A DNA stretch of 64,000 nt from Paractinoplanes atraurantiacus (GTDB taxonomy: Bacteria > Actinomycetota > Actinomycetes > Mycobacteriales > Micromonosporaceae), in assembly GCF_900215205.1 (NCBI RefSeq), contig NZ_OBDY01000028.1, positions 20,542 through 84,541 of the forward strand, read 5' to 3'. Shown in pieces: positions 41,778 to 50,124 of this stretch (positions are counted from its first letter, which is position 1; each line of letters opens with the position of its first letter). Below the pieces are notes generated by a model that was not told the DNA's origin, searched no databases, and saw nothing but the letters and a program-made list of their open reading frames with translations. The translations under genes and the position numbers were made by a program.

Positions 41778-44225
41778 TCAGAGCGCGTGTGTTCCGGGGC
41801 CCACGTCGTAGGTCTTGCCGCTGGGCAGGATCACCTCGGCCGTGCAACCCGGGGGGACAGTCACCTCCAGGGATTCCTCGGTCCACGTGACGGTGATCTG
41901 GCCGTGGGGGGAGTCGTGGGTGGCCTCGGCCCGGGTGACGGCGGGAGTGGGATGAGGGTGCACGCGGAAGTGGCGCCATGTGGGGGTCAGGCGCTGGAGG
42001 CCGGCCGTGTACCGGTGCAGGAAGCTGATCACCGCGCCCTTCGAGTAGTGGTTCAAGGAGTCGTGCGGGATGCCGTCGGCGTCTATGCCGTCCCAGCGTT
42101 CCCACATCGTTGTGGCTCCTCTGTCGATCATCGTCAGCCAGGAGGGGGCGGTGTTCTGGAAGAGGAGGTCGTACGCCAGGTCCACGTGGCCGTGGGTGGC
42201 CAGGGCCGGCAGGAGGCTGGGCGTGGCCAGGAAGCCGGTGGCCAAGTGGGTGCCGTTCTCGCGGATCAGGGTGGCCAGGCGGTCGGCCGTGGGCTGTCGT
42301 AGGGGCTCGGGTAGCAGGTTGAACGTCAATGCGCGTACCAAATTGGCCTGGGTGTCGGGGTGGACCTTGCCCTCGGAAGTGATGAAAGCGGTGCGCCAGG
42401 CGTCGCGGGCGGCGTGGCTCAGCTCGAGATAGTGGGCCTGTTCGCCGGGGTGGCCGAGCAGGGCGGCGATCCGGGCGGCGATCGCGCAGGTGTGCGCGTG
42501 GTAGGCGAGGGCCACGTCCGACTTGTCGGTGGCGGCGAACGCGGCGAAGTCTTTGATGTCCTCGCCGGGGACGAGCCACTCGCCCCAGTGGAAGCGGATG
42601 GCCGGGTCCGTGCGGTCGGCGAAAGCCAGCCAGCGGGTCATCGCGGGCCACATCTCGGCGAGCAGTTCCTGGTCGCCGTACTCCTGGTAGATCTCCCACG
42701 GGACCAGCACGATCGCGTCGCCCCAGCCGGCCGAGCCGTTGAGGTGGGCCAGGAAGCCGCTCCGCTCGGCCGGTGGCATGGGTGCCATGTTGCCGATGAC
42801 GCCGTTGTCCCACTGGCCGGCGGACAGGTCGCGCAGCCACTTCGTGGTGAAGCCGGCCACGTCGTACAGGAAAGTCGCCGTAGGGCAGAAGATCTGCCAG
42901 TCGCCGGTCCAGCCGGCGCGCTCGCGGGTCGGGCAGTCGGTGGGGATGTCGCAGGCGTTGCCGAGGAAGCTGCGCTCGGCGGCGGCGTGCAGCCGGTTGA
43001 GGCGTTCGTCGTCGCAAACGAAGGTGCCGGTCCGGCGCAGATCGGTGTGGACGACCACGCCGGTCAGGTCGCCGACCTCGCCGGTGACCTGGACGTAGCG
43101 GAAACCGTGCGTGGTGAAGCGGGGTTCGAAGACGCCGGCGGCGGCCGTACGGACGGTGTCGACCTGCCCGGCGGTCAGCTCGCGGTCGATGAACGGCACG
43201 TCGGCCGGGCGGAGGTGATCGGTGGTGACGGTGCCGTCGGGGGCCAGCGCCTCGGCGTGGGTCAAGGTCAGGTCGGCGCCGGGCGGGACGGTGACGCGGA
43301 CCCGGCCGTTGATGTTCTCACCGAGGTCGAAGACGCCGTTCGGTAGGCGGGTGGGCCGGATCTCGCGGATGGCGCGCACGGGCGGGGCGGGCGAGGCGAC
43401 GAGGTGGTCGAAGCGGTGACCGGCGCCGGCCACAGGCGTCCACTGTGGCCTGGGATGGCGCCGGTCCTCGGTCTGGCCTTCGATGAGGTCGGCCATGAGG
43501 ATCGGGGAGGGGGCGCTGAGCCAGCCGGGCCCGGTGCCGAGGATCGTGGTGCGGCCGCCCGGATGGTCGGCGTGCAGCTGGGCGAGCAGCGCGGTCCGGT
43601 CGCCGAACTGGTCACGCGAGCGCGGCATGCCGACCTGCCCGCGATACCACCCGTCGGCCAGCAGCGCTTCGATGTCGTTGCGGCCGCGCCGCAGCAGCCC
43701 GGTGACGTCGTAGGCCTGCACCTGCGTCCGCCGCCCGTACTCGGTGAAGCCCGGCGTCAGCTCCAGATCCCCGACCCGAAGACCATTCAAAGTCAACTCA
43801 TAGATCCCGTACGCCGTCGCGTAGAGCCGCGCCCTGACAACCGGCCCTTCCACCTCCCAGCGCCCGCGCAGCTGATAGGCGGGCCGCCAGTCACCGCCGG
43901 CGCCCGTCTCGTCCGGGCTGATCCACTGCGCGTGCCAATCGGCGGAGGTGAGCAGGCCGGCTTCGAGCTCGGTGGGGTCGGACCATGGGGTCACGCCGTG
44001 GTCGGTCCAGACCCGCACCCGCACGTCGCGGCGTTCACGGGAGGTGAGGTCGCGGCCGGGCCAGGGGACCAGGACGTTGTCACGGGACTCGACGCGGCCG
44101 GTGGTGGTGCCGTCGTCGAGGCGAAGCTCGTAGGCGATCTGATCGGCGGGAGGCTGCCACGACAGGCGAGGGCGGCGCTCGCCGAGGCCGAAGGGCTGGT
44201 CGAGATGCTCCACACGGACGCGCAT
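41778..44225 (-). CDS. Alpha-L-rhamnosidase (GH78)
   Basis: An 815-aa glycoside hydrolase with the full GH78 domain order: N-terminal beta domains (VRVEHLDQPFGLGERRPRLSW; ADWHAQWISPDE), the rhamnosidase N domain (YATAYGIYELTLNGLRVG; ELTPGFTEYGRRTQVQAYDV), and the (alpha/alpha)6 barrel. The general-acid region is DIPTDCPTRERAGWTGDWQ, and the catalytic base is expected in TTMWERWDGI. It releases terminal L-rhamnose from plant glycosides or polysaccharides. No signal peptide is seen, so it acts inside the cell on imported glycosides. ATG 44225 is chosen; GTG 44264 is possible. Confidence 0.92.
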   Translation of the reverse strand: MRVRVEHLDQPFGLGERRPRLSWQPPADQIAYELRLDDGTTTGRVESRDNVLVPWPGRDLTSRERRDVRVRVWTDHGVTPWSDPTELEAGLLTSADWHAQWISPDETGAGGDWRPAYQLRGRWEVEGPVVRARLYATAYGIYELTLNGLRVGDLELTPGFTEYGRRTQVQAYDVTGLLRRGRNDIEALLADGWYRGQVGMPRSRDQFGDRTALLAQLHADHPGGRTTILGTGPGWLSAPSPILMADLIEGQTEDRRHPRPQWTPVAGAGHRFDHLVASPAPPVRAIREIRPTRLPNGVFDLGENINGRVRVTVPPGADLTLTHAEALAPDGTVTTDHLRPADVPFIDRELTAGQVDTVRTAAAGVFEPRFTTHGFRYVQVTGEVGDLTGVVVHTDLRRTGTFVCDDERLNRLHAAAERSFLGNACDIPTDCPTRERAGWTGDWQIFCPTATFLYDVAGFTTKWLRDLSAGQWDNGVIGNMAPMPPAERSGFLAHLNGSAGWGDAIVLVPWEIYQEYGDQELLAEMWPAMTRWLAFADRTDPAIRFHWGEWLVPGEDIKDFAAFAATDKSDVALAYHAHTCAIAARIAALLGHPGEQAHYLELSHAARDAWRTAFITSEGKVHPDTQANLVRALTFNLLPEPLRQPTADRLATLIRENGTHLATGFLATPSLLPALATHGHVDLAYDLLFQNTAPSWLTMIDRGATTMWERWDGIDADGIPHDSLNHYSKGAVISFLHRYTAGLQRLTPTWRHFRVHPHPTPAVTRAEATHDSPHGQITVTWTEESLEVTVPPGCTAEVILPSGKTYDVGPGTHAL

Positions 44226-44288
44226 GGCCCATCCGACCACCGGCCGGGCTCGCGCGGAACTCACGTAGTCGAATACCAGCGATCGCTG

Positions 44289-44798
44289 TCACGGGTCTCC
44301 CGTGCCACCCCTGGCGCCGCGGTCATGGTCGGCGGTGCGCTGAACGACCATCTCGTTCGGTCCGGGGATGCGCGGAGAAGGTACGGCAGCGCGGTGAGCC
44401 GGCGCTCGGAAGCGGCGAGTGCGCGCCCGGGTGCGGAGAGCGTGAGCGCCGAGGATCACGATGAGCAGGACGGCGAAGGCCGGCAGGCCGATCGGGTCGG
44501 TCATGCGGGTGGCGGGGGTGTAGATCGGCGGGTGGTCATGGCCGACGAAGCCGGGGATCGACGGCAGCACCCAGGAGATCACCAAGGCGATCAGCAGGGC
44601 GCTGAGGGCCGAGGCAAGCAGCGCCAGACTCACCCGGCGATGCCACACGGCCACGACGACGCCGGCCGCGACACTGCTGATCAGCCCGGCGACGACATTG
44701 GTGGCGAGGACAGGCGCCGCGAGCACGAGCGCCGTCCACAGCGCGGCGGCGACGAGCGCGGCCAGACCCGCCGCGCGGGCCGAGGCACGAATGGCCAT
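44289..44798 (-). CDS. Four-helix membrane protein of unknown function
   Basis: A 169-aa protein with four hydrophobic segments at about residues 10-31, 34-52, 57-77 and 104-120, and a charged C-terminal tail of 45 residues. The third and fourth segments are joined by a loop with HDHPPIYTPATRM. No family was recognised. On the minus strand TAGCGT followed by 6 nt precedes ATG 44798, so it is probably leaderless. It stands between the rhamnosidase and cupin genes without clear linkage to either. Confidence 0.75.
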   Translation of the reverse strand: MAIRASARAAGLAALVAAALWTALVLAAPVLATNVVAGLISSVAAGVVVAVWHRRVSLALLASALSALLIALVISWVLPSIPGFVGHDHPPIYTPATRMTDPIGLPAFAVLLIVILGAHALRTRARTRRFRAPAHRAAVPSPRIPGPNEMVVQRTADHDRGARGGTGDP

Positions 44799-44804
44799 GG
44801 CAAA

Positions 44805-44810
44805 ACGCTA
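44805..44810 (-). promoter_or_regulatory. Leaderless -10 box TAGCGT (minus strand)
   Basis: On the minus strand TAGCGT is followed by 6 nt and ATG 44798, with no Shine-Dalgarno. Confidence 0.55.
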
Positions 44811-44878
44811 GCCGCGCGCGGTTCCCCGTCAATCCGCGAAACGGCCAGGGGCGTGACGGTGCGTGGTGGGCCGAGGTG

Positions 44879-45409
44879 TCAGTCGCGGGGGCCGGCGTGC
44901 ATGAGGCCGTTCAGGCCGCCGGGCAGCGTGGCGGCCAAGTCGGGGGTGAAGGTGGCGTCGATCAGGATGAAAGCCACCCGGGCCACTGTGGATCCGCGGT
45001 TGGCCCAGGCGTGGCCGGTTCCGCGCTGGATGACCACGTCGCCGGGGTGGAGGGTCACCTCGGAGCCGTCGAGGATCAAGGTGATCTCGCCTTCGAGGAC
45101 TATGCCGTAGTCGACCGAGGCCGTGCGGTGGACGGGGGACTGCAGGCCGTTCTCGTCGAGGTGGCCCGGGCGGAACTCGTTGACGCGGATGCGGGTGCCC
45201 CGCGGTGGGGGCGGCACGGCCAGCGGGCCGATCGTGGGCTCGTCCTCGGTCGCCGTCAGCGGAGCCGGGGCGGCGCTCGTGTTCCAGATCTCGTGGAAGG
45301 AGACGCCGTCGGCGGGGAGGTCGCGGCTCACCGGGACCGGGCCGTCGGACAGCACGACCGAGACGCCGGCGGGAGTGTGACCGGTGACCACCCGGCGCGG
45401 GGCGGTCAT
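44879..45409 (-). CDS. Cupin domain protein
   Basis: A 176-aa single-domain cupin. The two conserved motifs are SVDYGIVLEGEITLILDG and LHPGDVVIQRGTGHAWANRG; the second keeps the metal-binding His, while the first has Tyr-Gly where His-x-His is usual. It resembles cupins that bind small aromatic or sugar-derived ligands. Its ATG overlaps the stop of the MBL hydrolase gene, so the two act together, but the pathway is unknown. Confidence 0.88.
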   Translation of the reverse strand: MTAPRRVVTGHTPAGVSVVLSDGPVPVSRDLPADGVSFHEIWNTSAAPAPLTATEDEPTIGPLAVPPPPRGTRIRVNEFRPGHLDENGLQSPVHRTASVDYGIVLEGEITLILDGSEVTLHPGDVVIQRGTGHAWANRGSTVARVAFILIDATFTPDLAATLPGGLNGLMHAGPRD

Positions 45410-46335
45410 GCGTGGCACGCGATCGGGCCGCCGTGGAAGGCCACCATGTCGGGCCACACGGAGGGCACGGTGAGGCGGGTGTCGATCGGGTTGCCGGACA
45501 GTTCCGAGTACGCGCGGTGCAGGTTGCCCACGAAACGCTCGGTCTCGGCCCAATGCTGGTACGGGTTGTCCCGGTGCTTGCGGGCCGCCTCCAGCGGCGA
45601 CAAGCCCTCCTTGTGGGAGGCCGCGGCCACCTCCGCCACGTACGCGACGTAGGCGTCCATCTTGTCGAGCAGGTCGGTGACCTCGTCGCCTCGGCGGACG
45701 GGGCCGTGTCCGGGAACGAGGATCTCGGGGCTGAGGGCGCGCATCTGCGCTATCGCCTGGCCGAAGCCGGACACCGAACCCTCCAGCAGGAACGGCTGGC
45801 CGCCGGCGAAGGCCAGGTCGCCCGAGAACAGGACGCGCTGGGTGGGCAGCCAGACCAGCACGTCGTTGCTGGTGTGGGCGCGACCGGCGTGGACCAGCTC
45901 GACCGGGAAGTCGCTCAGGTGCAGGGTGAGGCGGTCGGCGAAGGTCAGCTCCGGTGGGCGCAGGGTCAGGTGGCCGTAGTCGGGCTCGCTGATCACCTTT
46001 GTCGCTTCGAGGCCGGCCGCCAGCACCTCCTCGCGGCACTTGTCGTGGCCGATCACCGTCGTCTCGGCGGGCAGGAAACCGTTGCCGTACGTGTGGTCGG
46101 GGTGGTGATGGGTGTTGACCACTGCTTTCGGAGCGCCCCGGGAGACCCGGGCCACCTCGGCCAGGACGGCCCGGTTGCGGCGCTCGGTCGAGGTCGTGTC
46201 GACCAGCACCGCGGCGCCGGCGCCGTCGACCACCACGCCGGTGTTGTTGACCATCCAGCCGCCGTCGGGCTGGACGTAGGCGTAGAGGCCCGCGCCCAGC
46301 TCGTCGACGTAGGGCTTGCCGTCGTCCCAGGTCAC
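45406..46335 (-). CDS. MBL-fold metallo-hydrolase
   Basis: A 309-aa metallo-beta-lactamase-fold protein. The metal site NTHHHPDHTYGN, then HAGRAHTSNDVLVW, LFSGDLAF and VPGHGPV give the full set of ligands. It is cytoplasmic and of the group that includes lactonases and thioesterases. The start is GTG 46335 with AAGGAGG upstream. It is co-transcribed with the cupin gene and divergent from the Bcr/CflA exporter. Confidence 0.9.
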   Translation of the reverse strand: MTWDDGKPYVDELGAGLYAYVQPDGGWMVNNTGVVVDGAGAAVLVDTTSTERRNRAVLAEVARVSRGAPKAVVNTHHHPDHTYGNGFLPAETTVIGHDKCREEVLAAGLEATKVISEPDYGHLTLRPPELTFADRLTLHLSDFPVELVHAGRAHTSNDVLVWLPTQRVLFSGDLAFAGGQPFLLEGSVSGFGQAIAQMRALSPEILVPGHGPVRRGDEVTDLLDKMDAYVAYVAEVAAASHKEGLSPLEAARKHRDNPYQHWAETERFVGNLHRAYSELSGNPIDTRLTVPSVWPDMVAFHGGPIACHA

Positions 46336-46455
46336 CCGAGTCCTCCTTGTGTCGAAGATGTTTCGACTATGCCGTCACCGGCGAGCGGCGGGGCATCGGC
46401 GTTGCAGATCCGAGGCATCTGGTTCGGCGTTTTCCGCGTACGGGAAAATGGGTGT

Positions 46456-47676
46456 TTGACTGCCTTGGTGACGCCCCTGCTGCTCACGCTCGCCCTGCTG
46501 GCCGCCTTCGGGCCGATCGCCACCGACCTCTATCTGCCGGGCTTCCCGGCGATGGCCCACGATCTCGGCGCCGATGCCAGCGGCGTCCAGCTGACCCTGA
46601 CCGCGTTCCTGGCCGGCCTGGCCTGCGGCCAGCTCGTGACCGGCCCCATCTCCGACCGCTACGGCCGCCGCCGGCCGTTGCTGATCAGCGCGTCCGTCTG
46701 CGTGCTGGCCGGCGTCGTGGCGGCCACCGCCCCCAACCTGGCCGTGCTCGTCGCGGCCCGGCTCGTGCAGGGCTTCACCGGCGCCGGCGGTCTGGTCATC
46801 GGCCGCGCCATCGTCGCCGATCTGACCACCGGGCGGGCCGCCGCCCGGGCCCTCACCCTGATGATGACCATCGGCGGTGTCGCACCGGTGCTGGCCCCGC
46901 TGGCCGGCGGCCTGCTGGCCGAGCCGGTCGGCTGGCGCGGCATGCTCTGGACGGTCACCGGGCTCTGCGCCCTGATGTTGATCGCGGTCGCGGTCAACGT
47001 GCCCGAGACGCGCGCCGCCTCGGCCCGCGGGCAGAAGGGATCGCTCAGGAACGCCGGCTACTGGGCGGACACCGCGGTCTTCGCGTTCTCCTTCGCGAGC
47101 ATGATGGCGTACATCTCGGCGTCGCCCTTTCTCTATCAGCGGGTGGTGGGTCTTTCCGAGGTGGCGTACGGGGTGGCGTTCGGCATCAACGCCATAGGGC
47201 TGATCACGACCGGCGCGTTGGTGGGCCGGGCCGTGGAGAGGATCGATCCGCGCCGGGTGGTGGCCATCGCCCTCACCGTCGAGGTCACGGCCACGATGAT
47301 CTTCGTCGGGCTGGTGCTCACCGGAGCACCTGCCTGGTCCTACCCCGTTCCGATCTTCTTCGCGGTCTCGGCGCACGGCGGCGTGATGGGCCCCTCGGCC
47401 GCCCTGGCCATGGGCCACGTGCGGTCGGTGGCCGGGCGGGCGAGCGCGGTCCTCGGCTTCAGCCAGTTCGGCCTGGGCGCCGTCGTCTCGCCGCTGGTCG
47501 GCCTCGGGGGAGAAAGGTCGGCGCTGGCCCCGGCCCTGGTGATGGCCTCGGCCGCGCTCGTGGCGAGCGCGGCGGCGATCACAGGATATCGACGGCTACG
47601 TCGTGCAGCAGGTGGCGCAGCCACACCCCGGCCGGGTCGGCGGCGTGACGCGGATGCCAGTGTGCCGCCTCCGTGA
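46456..47676 (+). CDS. Bcr/CflA family multidrug efflux MFS transporter
   Basis: A 406-aa membrane protein with 12 predicted helices. Diagnostic features are AFGPIATDLYLPGFPAMA in the first helix, GPISDRYGRRRPLL in the loop between helices 2 and 3, and RLVQGFTGAGG further on. The family exports drugs such as bicyclomycin, florfenicol or sulfonamides, as well as cysteine. The start may be TTG 46456 or GTG 46468. The last 33 codons overlap the 3' end of the convergent LysR gene and encode an Arg/Pro-rich tail outside the family consensus. Confidence 0.88.
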   Translation: MTALVTPLLLTLALLAAFGPIATDLYLPGFPAMAHDLGADASGVQLTLTAFLAGLACGQLVTGPISDRYGRRRPLLISASVCVLAGVVAATAPNLAVLVAARLVQGFTGAGGLVIGRAIVADLTTGRAAARALTLMMTIGGVAPVLAPLAGGLLAEPVGWRGMLWTVTGLCALMLIAVAVNVPETRAASARGQKGSLRNAGYWADTAVFAFSFASMMAYISASPFLYQRVVGLSEVAYGVAFGINAIGLITTGALVGRAVERIDPRRVVAIALTVEVTATMIFVGLVLTGAPAWSYPVPIFFAVSAHGGVMGPSAALAMGHVRSVAGRASAVLGFSQFGLGAVVSPLVGLGGERSALAPALVMASAALVASAAAITGYRRLRRAAGGAATPRPGRRRDADASVPPP

Positions 47677-48502
47677 TGCTCACCGTGTCCAGCGGTGTCT
47701 CGGCGATGACCAGGTCGAGCATGTCGAGGCAGCGATGCGCCATGCGGGCCGGCACGAACGCGCACATGCCCGTCCCGGCCACCGCGAACGGCAGCGTCAG
47801 CAGGCTGGTCACCTGCACCAGCACGGTCCGCGCGGCCAGCCCTTTCGCCTCGAGCTCCACCTCGAGCGGCCGCCGATGCTCCCCGGCCGACAGGAACTCG
47901 GCCACCGCGTGCGGCATCTCCCGCAGGTCCTCCAGCGTCAGCGCGCCGTCCTTCAAACGGGGATTGCTGCGGGCCACCACGCACGCCAGCTCGTCGGTGA
48001 AGACCGCCTGGGTACGCCCCGGCAGGTCGAAACCGAGCGGCACCACCACCAGGTCGCGCCGCAGCAGCTGCACCTCGAACTGCTCGCGCGACTCGGGCAC
48101 GCTGTCGAAGTTCATGGAGCAGCCCGGCGCCTGCTCGCGCAGCAGCCGGATCAGCGGCTCGGCCAGCACTGTCATCGCGTATTCGCTCATGCTCACGTCG
48201 AAGCGCTTACCGCTGGTCGCCGGGTCGAACTCGCGGTGGTTGCCGAGCAGGCTCTCGGCCGCCTCGACGGCCGCGGCGACCGCCGGGCGCAGCCGTGTCG
48301 CGAACGGGGTCAGCTCGTACTCCCGGCCCGTACGCGTCAGAAGCTCGTCGTTGAAGTGTTTGCGCAGCCGGGCCAGCGCGCCGCTCATCGCCGACTGGCT
48401 CATCGTCATGCGGGCGCCCGCGTGGGTGAGGTTGCGCTCCTCCAGCAACGCGTGCAACGAGAGCAGAAGGTTGGCGTCGACGTCGCGCAGTCCCTCGGGC
48501 AC
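47579..48502 (-). CDS. LysR family regulator 1 (NodD/NahR-like)
   Basis: A 307-aa LysR regulator. The N-terminal HTH is LTHAGARMTMSQSAMSGALARLRKHF, followed by LLTRTGREYELTPFA, which is typical of the NodD/NahR/LinR branch that responds to aromatic compounds. The start is GTG 48502, 7 nt after TAACAT on the minus strand, so it is leaderless. It is divergent from a paralogue across only 39 bp and overlaps the exporter gene by 98 bp at its 3' end. Confidence 0.9.
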   Translation of the reverse strand: MPEGLRDVDANLLLSLHALLEERNLTHAGARMTMSQSAMSGALARLRKHFNDELLTRTGREYELTPFATRLRPAVAAAVEAAESLLGNHREFDPATSGKRFDVSMSEYAMTVLAEPLIRLLREQAPGCSMNFDSVPESREQFEVQLLRRDLVVVPLGFDLPGRTQAVFTDELACVVARSNPRLKDGALTLEDLREMPHAVAEFLSAGEHRRPLEVELEAKGLAARTVLVQVTSLLTLPFAVAGTGMCAFVPARMAHRCLDMLDLVIAETPLDTVSITEAAHWHPRHAADPAGVWLRHLLHDVAVDIL

Positions 48503-48509
48503 GTCGTTG

Positions 48510-48515
48510 ATGTTA
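48510..48515 (-). promoter_or_regulatory. Leaderless -10 box TAACAT, with shared palindrome
   Basis: On the minus strand TAACAT precedes GTG 48502 by 7 nt. An inverted repeat AGGCC-TGT-GGCCT (48515-48527) overlaps this box and lies 15 nt before the divergent GTG 48542, so one bound regulator could control both LysR genes. Confidence 0.5.
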
Positions 48516-48541
48516 GGCCTGTGGCCTGCGAAAGTAAGCCC

Positions 48542-49456
48542 GTGACGCTGGGTGGCACCGATCTGAATCTGCTGCTCTCGCTGAAGGTCCTGCTCGAGGA
48601 GGGCAACGTGACCCGGGCGGGTCAGCGGCTGGCGCTCGGTCAGCCCGCGATGAGCACCGCCCTGGCCCGGCTGCGGCGCAAGTTCAACGACGAGCTGCTG
48701 ACCCGCAGCGGCCGCGACTACGAGCTGACCCCGTTCGCGGTCGAGCTGCTGCCCGAGGTGCAGCACGCGCTGCGGCTGATCGGCACGGCCCTGCGCGTCG
48801 AGGACGAGTTCGACCCGGCGACCAGCGAGCGCACGTTCCGGCTGGCGATGAGCGACTACGCCATCGCCGTGGTGCACGAGACGCTGCTGGCCCGGGTGAC
48901 CGAGCTGGCGCCCGGGGTGAGCCTGAGCATCGACCGCATGCGGCCGGACGCCCGCACCTCCGAGCGCACGATGCTCAAGTACGACGCGGTCATCGCCCCG
49001 CTGGGCCTCGGCTTCCCGGGCGAGTCACGGCCGCTGTGGCGCGACCGTTTCGTCTGCCTGGTCGACGCCCGCCATCCGCGGCTGACCGGCGAGGGCCTCA
49101 CGCTGGACGACCTGGCCGAGCTGCCGCACGCGGTGGCCGGTTTCGGGCCGGCCGTGCTCACCCCGGTCGACCGGATCTTCGGCGAGCTCGGCATCGAGAG
49201 GCGGATCGAGGCGACGGTACGGGGCTGGCTTCCGCTCCCGTTCGTCATCGAGGGCACCGACCTGGTGGCCGTGGTCCCCGAACGGCAGGCCCGCCTGCAC
49301 ACCAGCAAGCTGGTCGTGGTGGAGCCCCCGTTCGGGGAGGTGCCGCTGGCCGAGGGGTACTGGTTCGCCCGCGACCGGCTGGGCGACCCCGCGCATCAGT
49401 GGCTGTTCGCCCGGCTCGACGAGGTGGGCGAGGTGCTGGCGCCGGCCAAGCCGTAG
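48542..49456 (+). CDS. LysR family regulator 2 (NodD/NahR-like)
   Basis: A 304-aa LysR protein and a clear paralogue of the divergent gene. LGGTDLNLLLSLKVLLEEGNVTRAGQRLALGQPAMSTALARLRRKF matches the other protein's HTH region almost position by position, and both continue with LLTRxGRxYELTPFA. The start is GTG 48542. Its 3' end overlaps the degraded FAD oxidase remnant. The branch usually activates aromatic or flavonoid-linked catabolic genes, fitting the island to its right. Confidence 0.9.
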   Translation: MTLGGTDLNLLLSLKVLLEEGNVTRAGQRLALGQPAMSTALARLRRKFNDELLTRSGRDYELTPFAVELLPEVQHALRLIGTALRVEDEFDPATSERTFRLAMSDYAIAVVHETLLARVTELAPGVSLSIDRMRPDARTSERTMLKYDAVIAPLGLGFPGESRPLWRDRFVCLVDARHPRLTGEGLTLDDLAELPHAVAGFGPAVLTPVDRIFGELGIERRIEATVRGWLPLPFVIEGTDLVAVVPERQARLHTSKLVVVEPPFGEVPLAEGYWFARDRLGDPAHQWLFARLDEVGEVLAPAKP

Positions 49457-50124
49457 CCGGGAAAGACCCGATCCGGGTCCCATTTGTCGCGCAACAGAGC
49501 CAGCCGCCGGGCATTTTCGCCGGCGTGGAACGGGATCGGGCGGCTCAGATCGCTGTCCCCCAGATATTGCCCGATGCTGACCGGATCCAGATCGGCCATC
49601 GCGTCGCGCTGCCAGTCGTCGAAGAACGCGTCGTCGTCCGGTGATTCCCACAGCACATAGCTGGCCAGGTAGATCTCCGACTGCAGCGAGAACGCCATGT
49701 CCGGCAGGGTCCGCAGCGGCGCCATGCTGAACCAGATGGTGAACGACTTCTCGTTGGGCAGCGTGGTGAAGACGCGCCGCGCGGCCGGAACGACTTCATC
49801 AGCCGGCCCCGAAAGCCACGCGTTGTCGACCGCCCAGCGATGCCCCCGCTCCACGCGCCGCCCAGAAAAGGTCCTCGTTCACCGACGGCGAAGCGTGAAT
49901 CAACGACCCGTCCGCGGTCACCACGACCACTGCGCCCAGCTGTGCCCGCCCGACCGGACCACGACCTGCCATCCCCGCGATCGGGCCAGCCGCACCGCGT
50001 CGACCACGTCCTGCTCGGTCGACGCCTTCACCACCGCCGCCGGCCGCCGCCCGGGCAGCCGGCGGTTGAAGATCCGATCGACCCGGGCCTCCTCGTAGCC
50101 CGGGTCGCCCTCGAAGACGGTCAC
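49396..50124 (-). pseudogene. Remnant of a BBE-type FAD-dependent oxidoreductase in three frames
   Basis: Three pieces of one protein lie in order but in different frames. From GTG 50124 the N-terminal FAD domain runs to VVVRSGGHSWAQ (about 49926). A middle piece VVVTADGSLIHASPSVNEDLFWAARGAG spans about 49926-49840. A C-terminal piece from about 49854 ends with the BBE motif LLRDKWDPDRVFPGYG. Together they cover about 250 of the usual 450 residues, so two internal deletions and frameshifts have occurred. The GTG overlaps the stop of the FAD monooxygenase gene, showing it was once the last gene of that operon. Confidence 0.8.

Noticed and set aside
41369..42302. Plus-strand open frames encoding poly-Gly and Gly/Ser/Thr-rich proteins over the microsatellite
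   Set aside because: They read the GGTGGC repeat and then run antisense into the rhamnosidase gene, with no start signal and no family.
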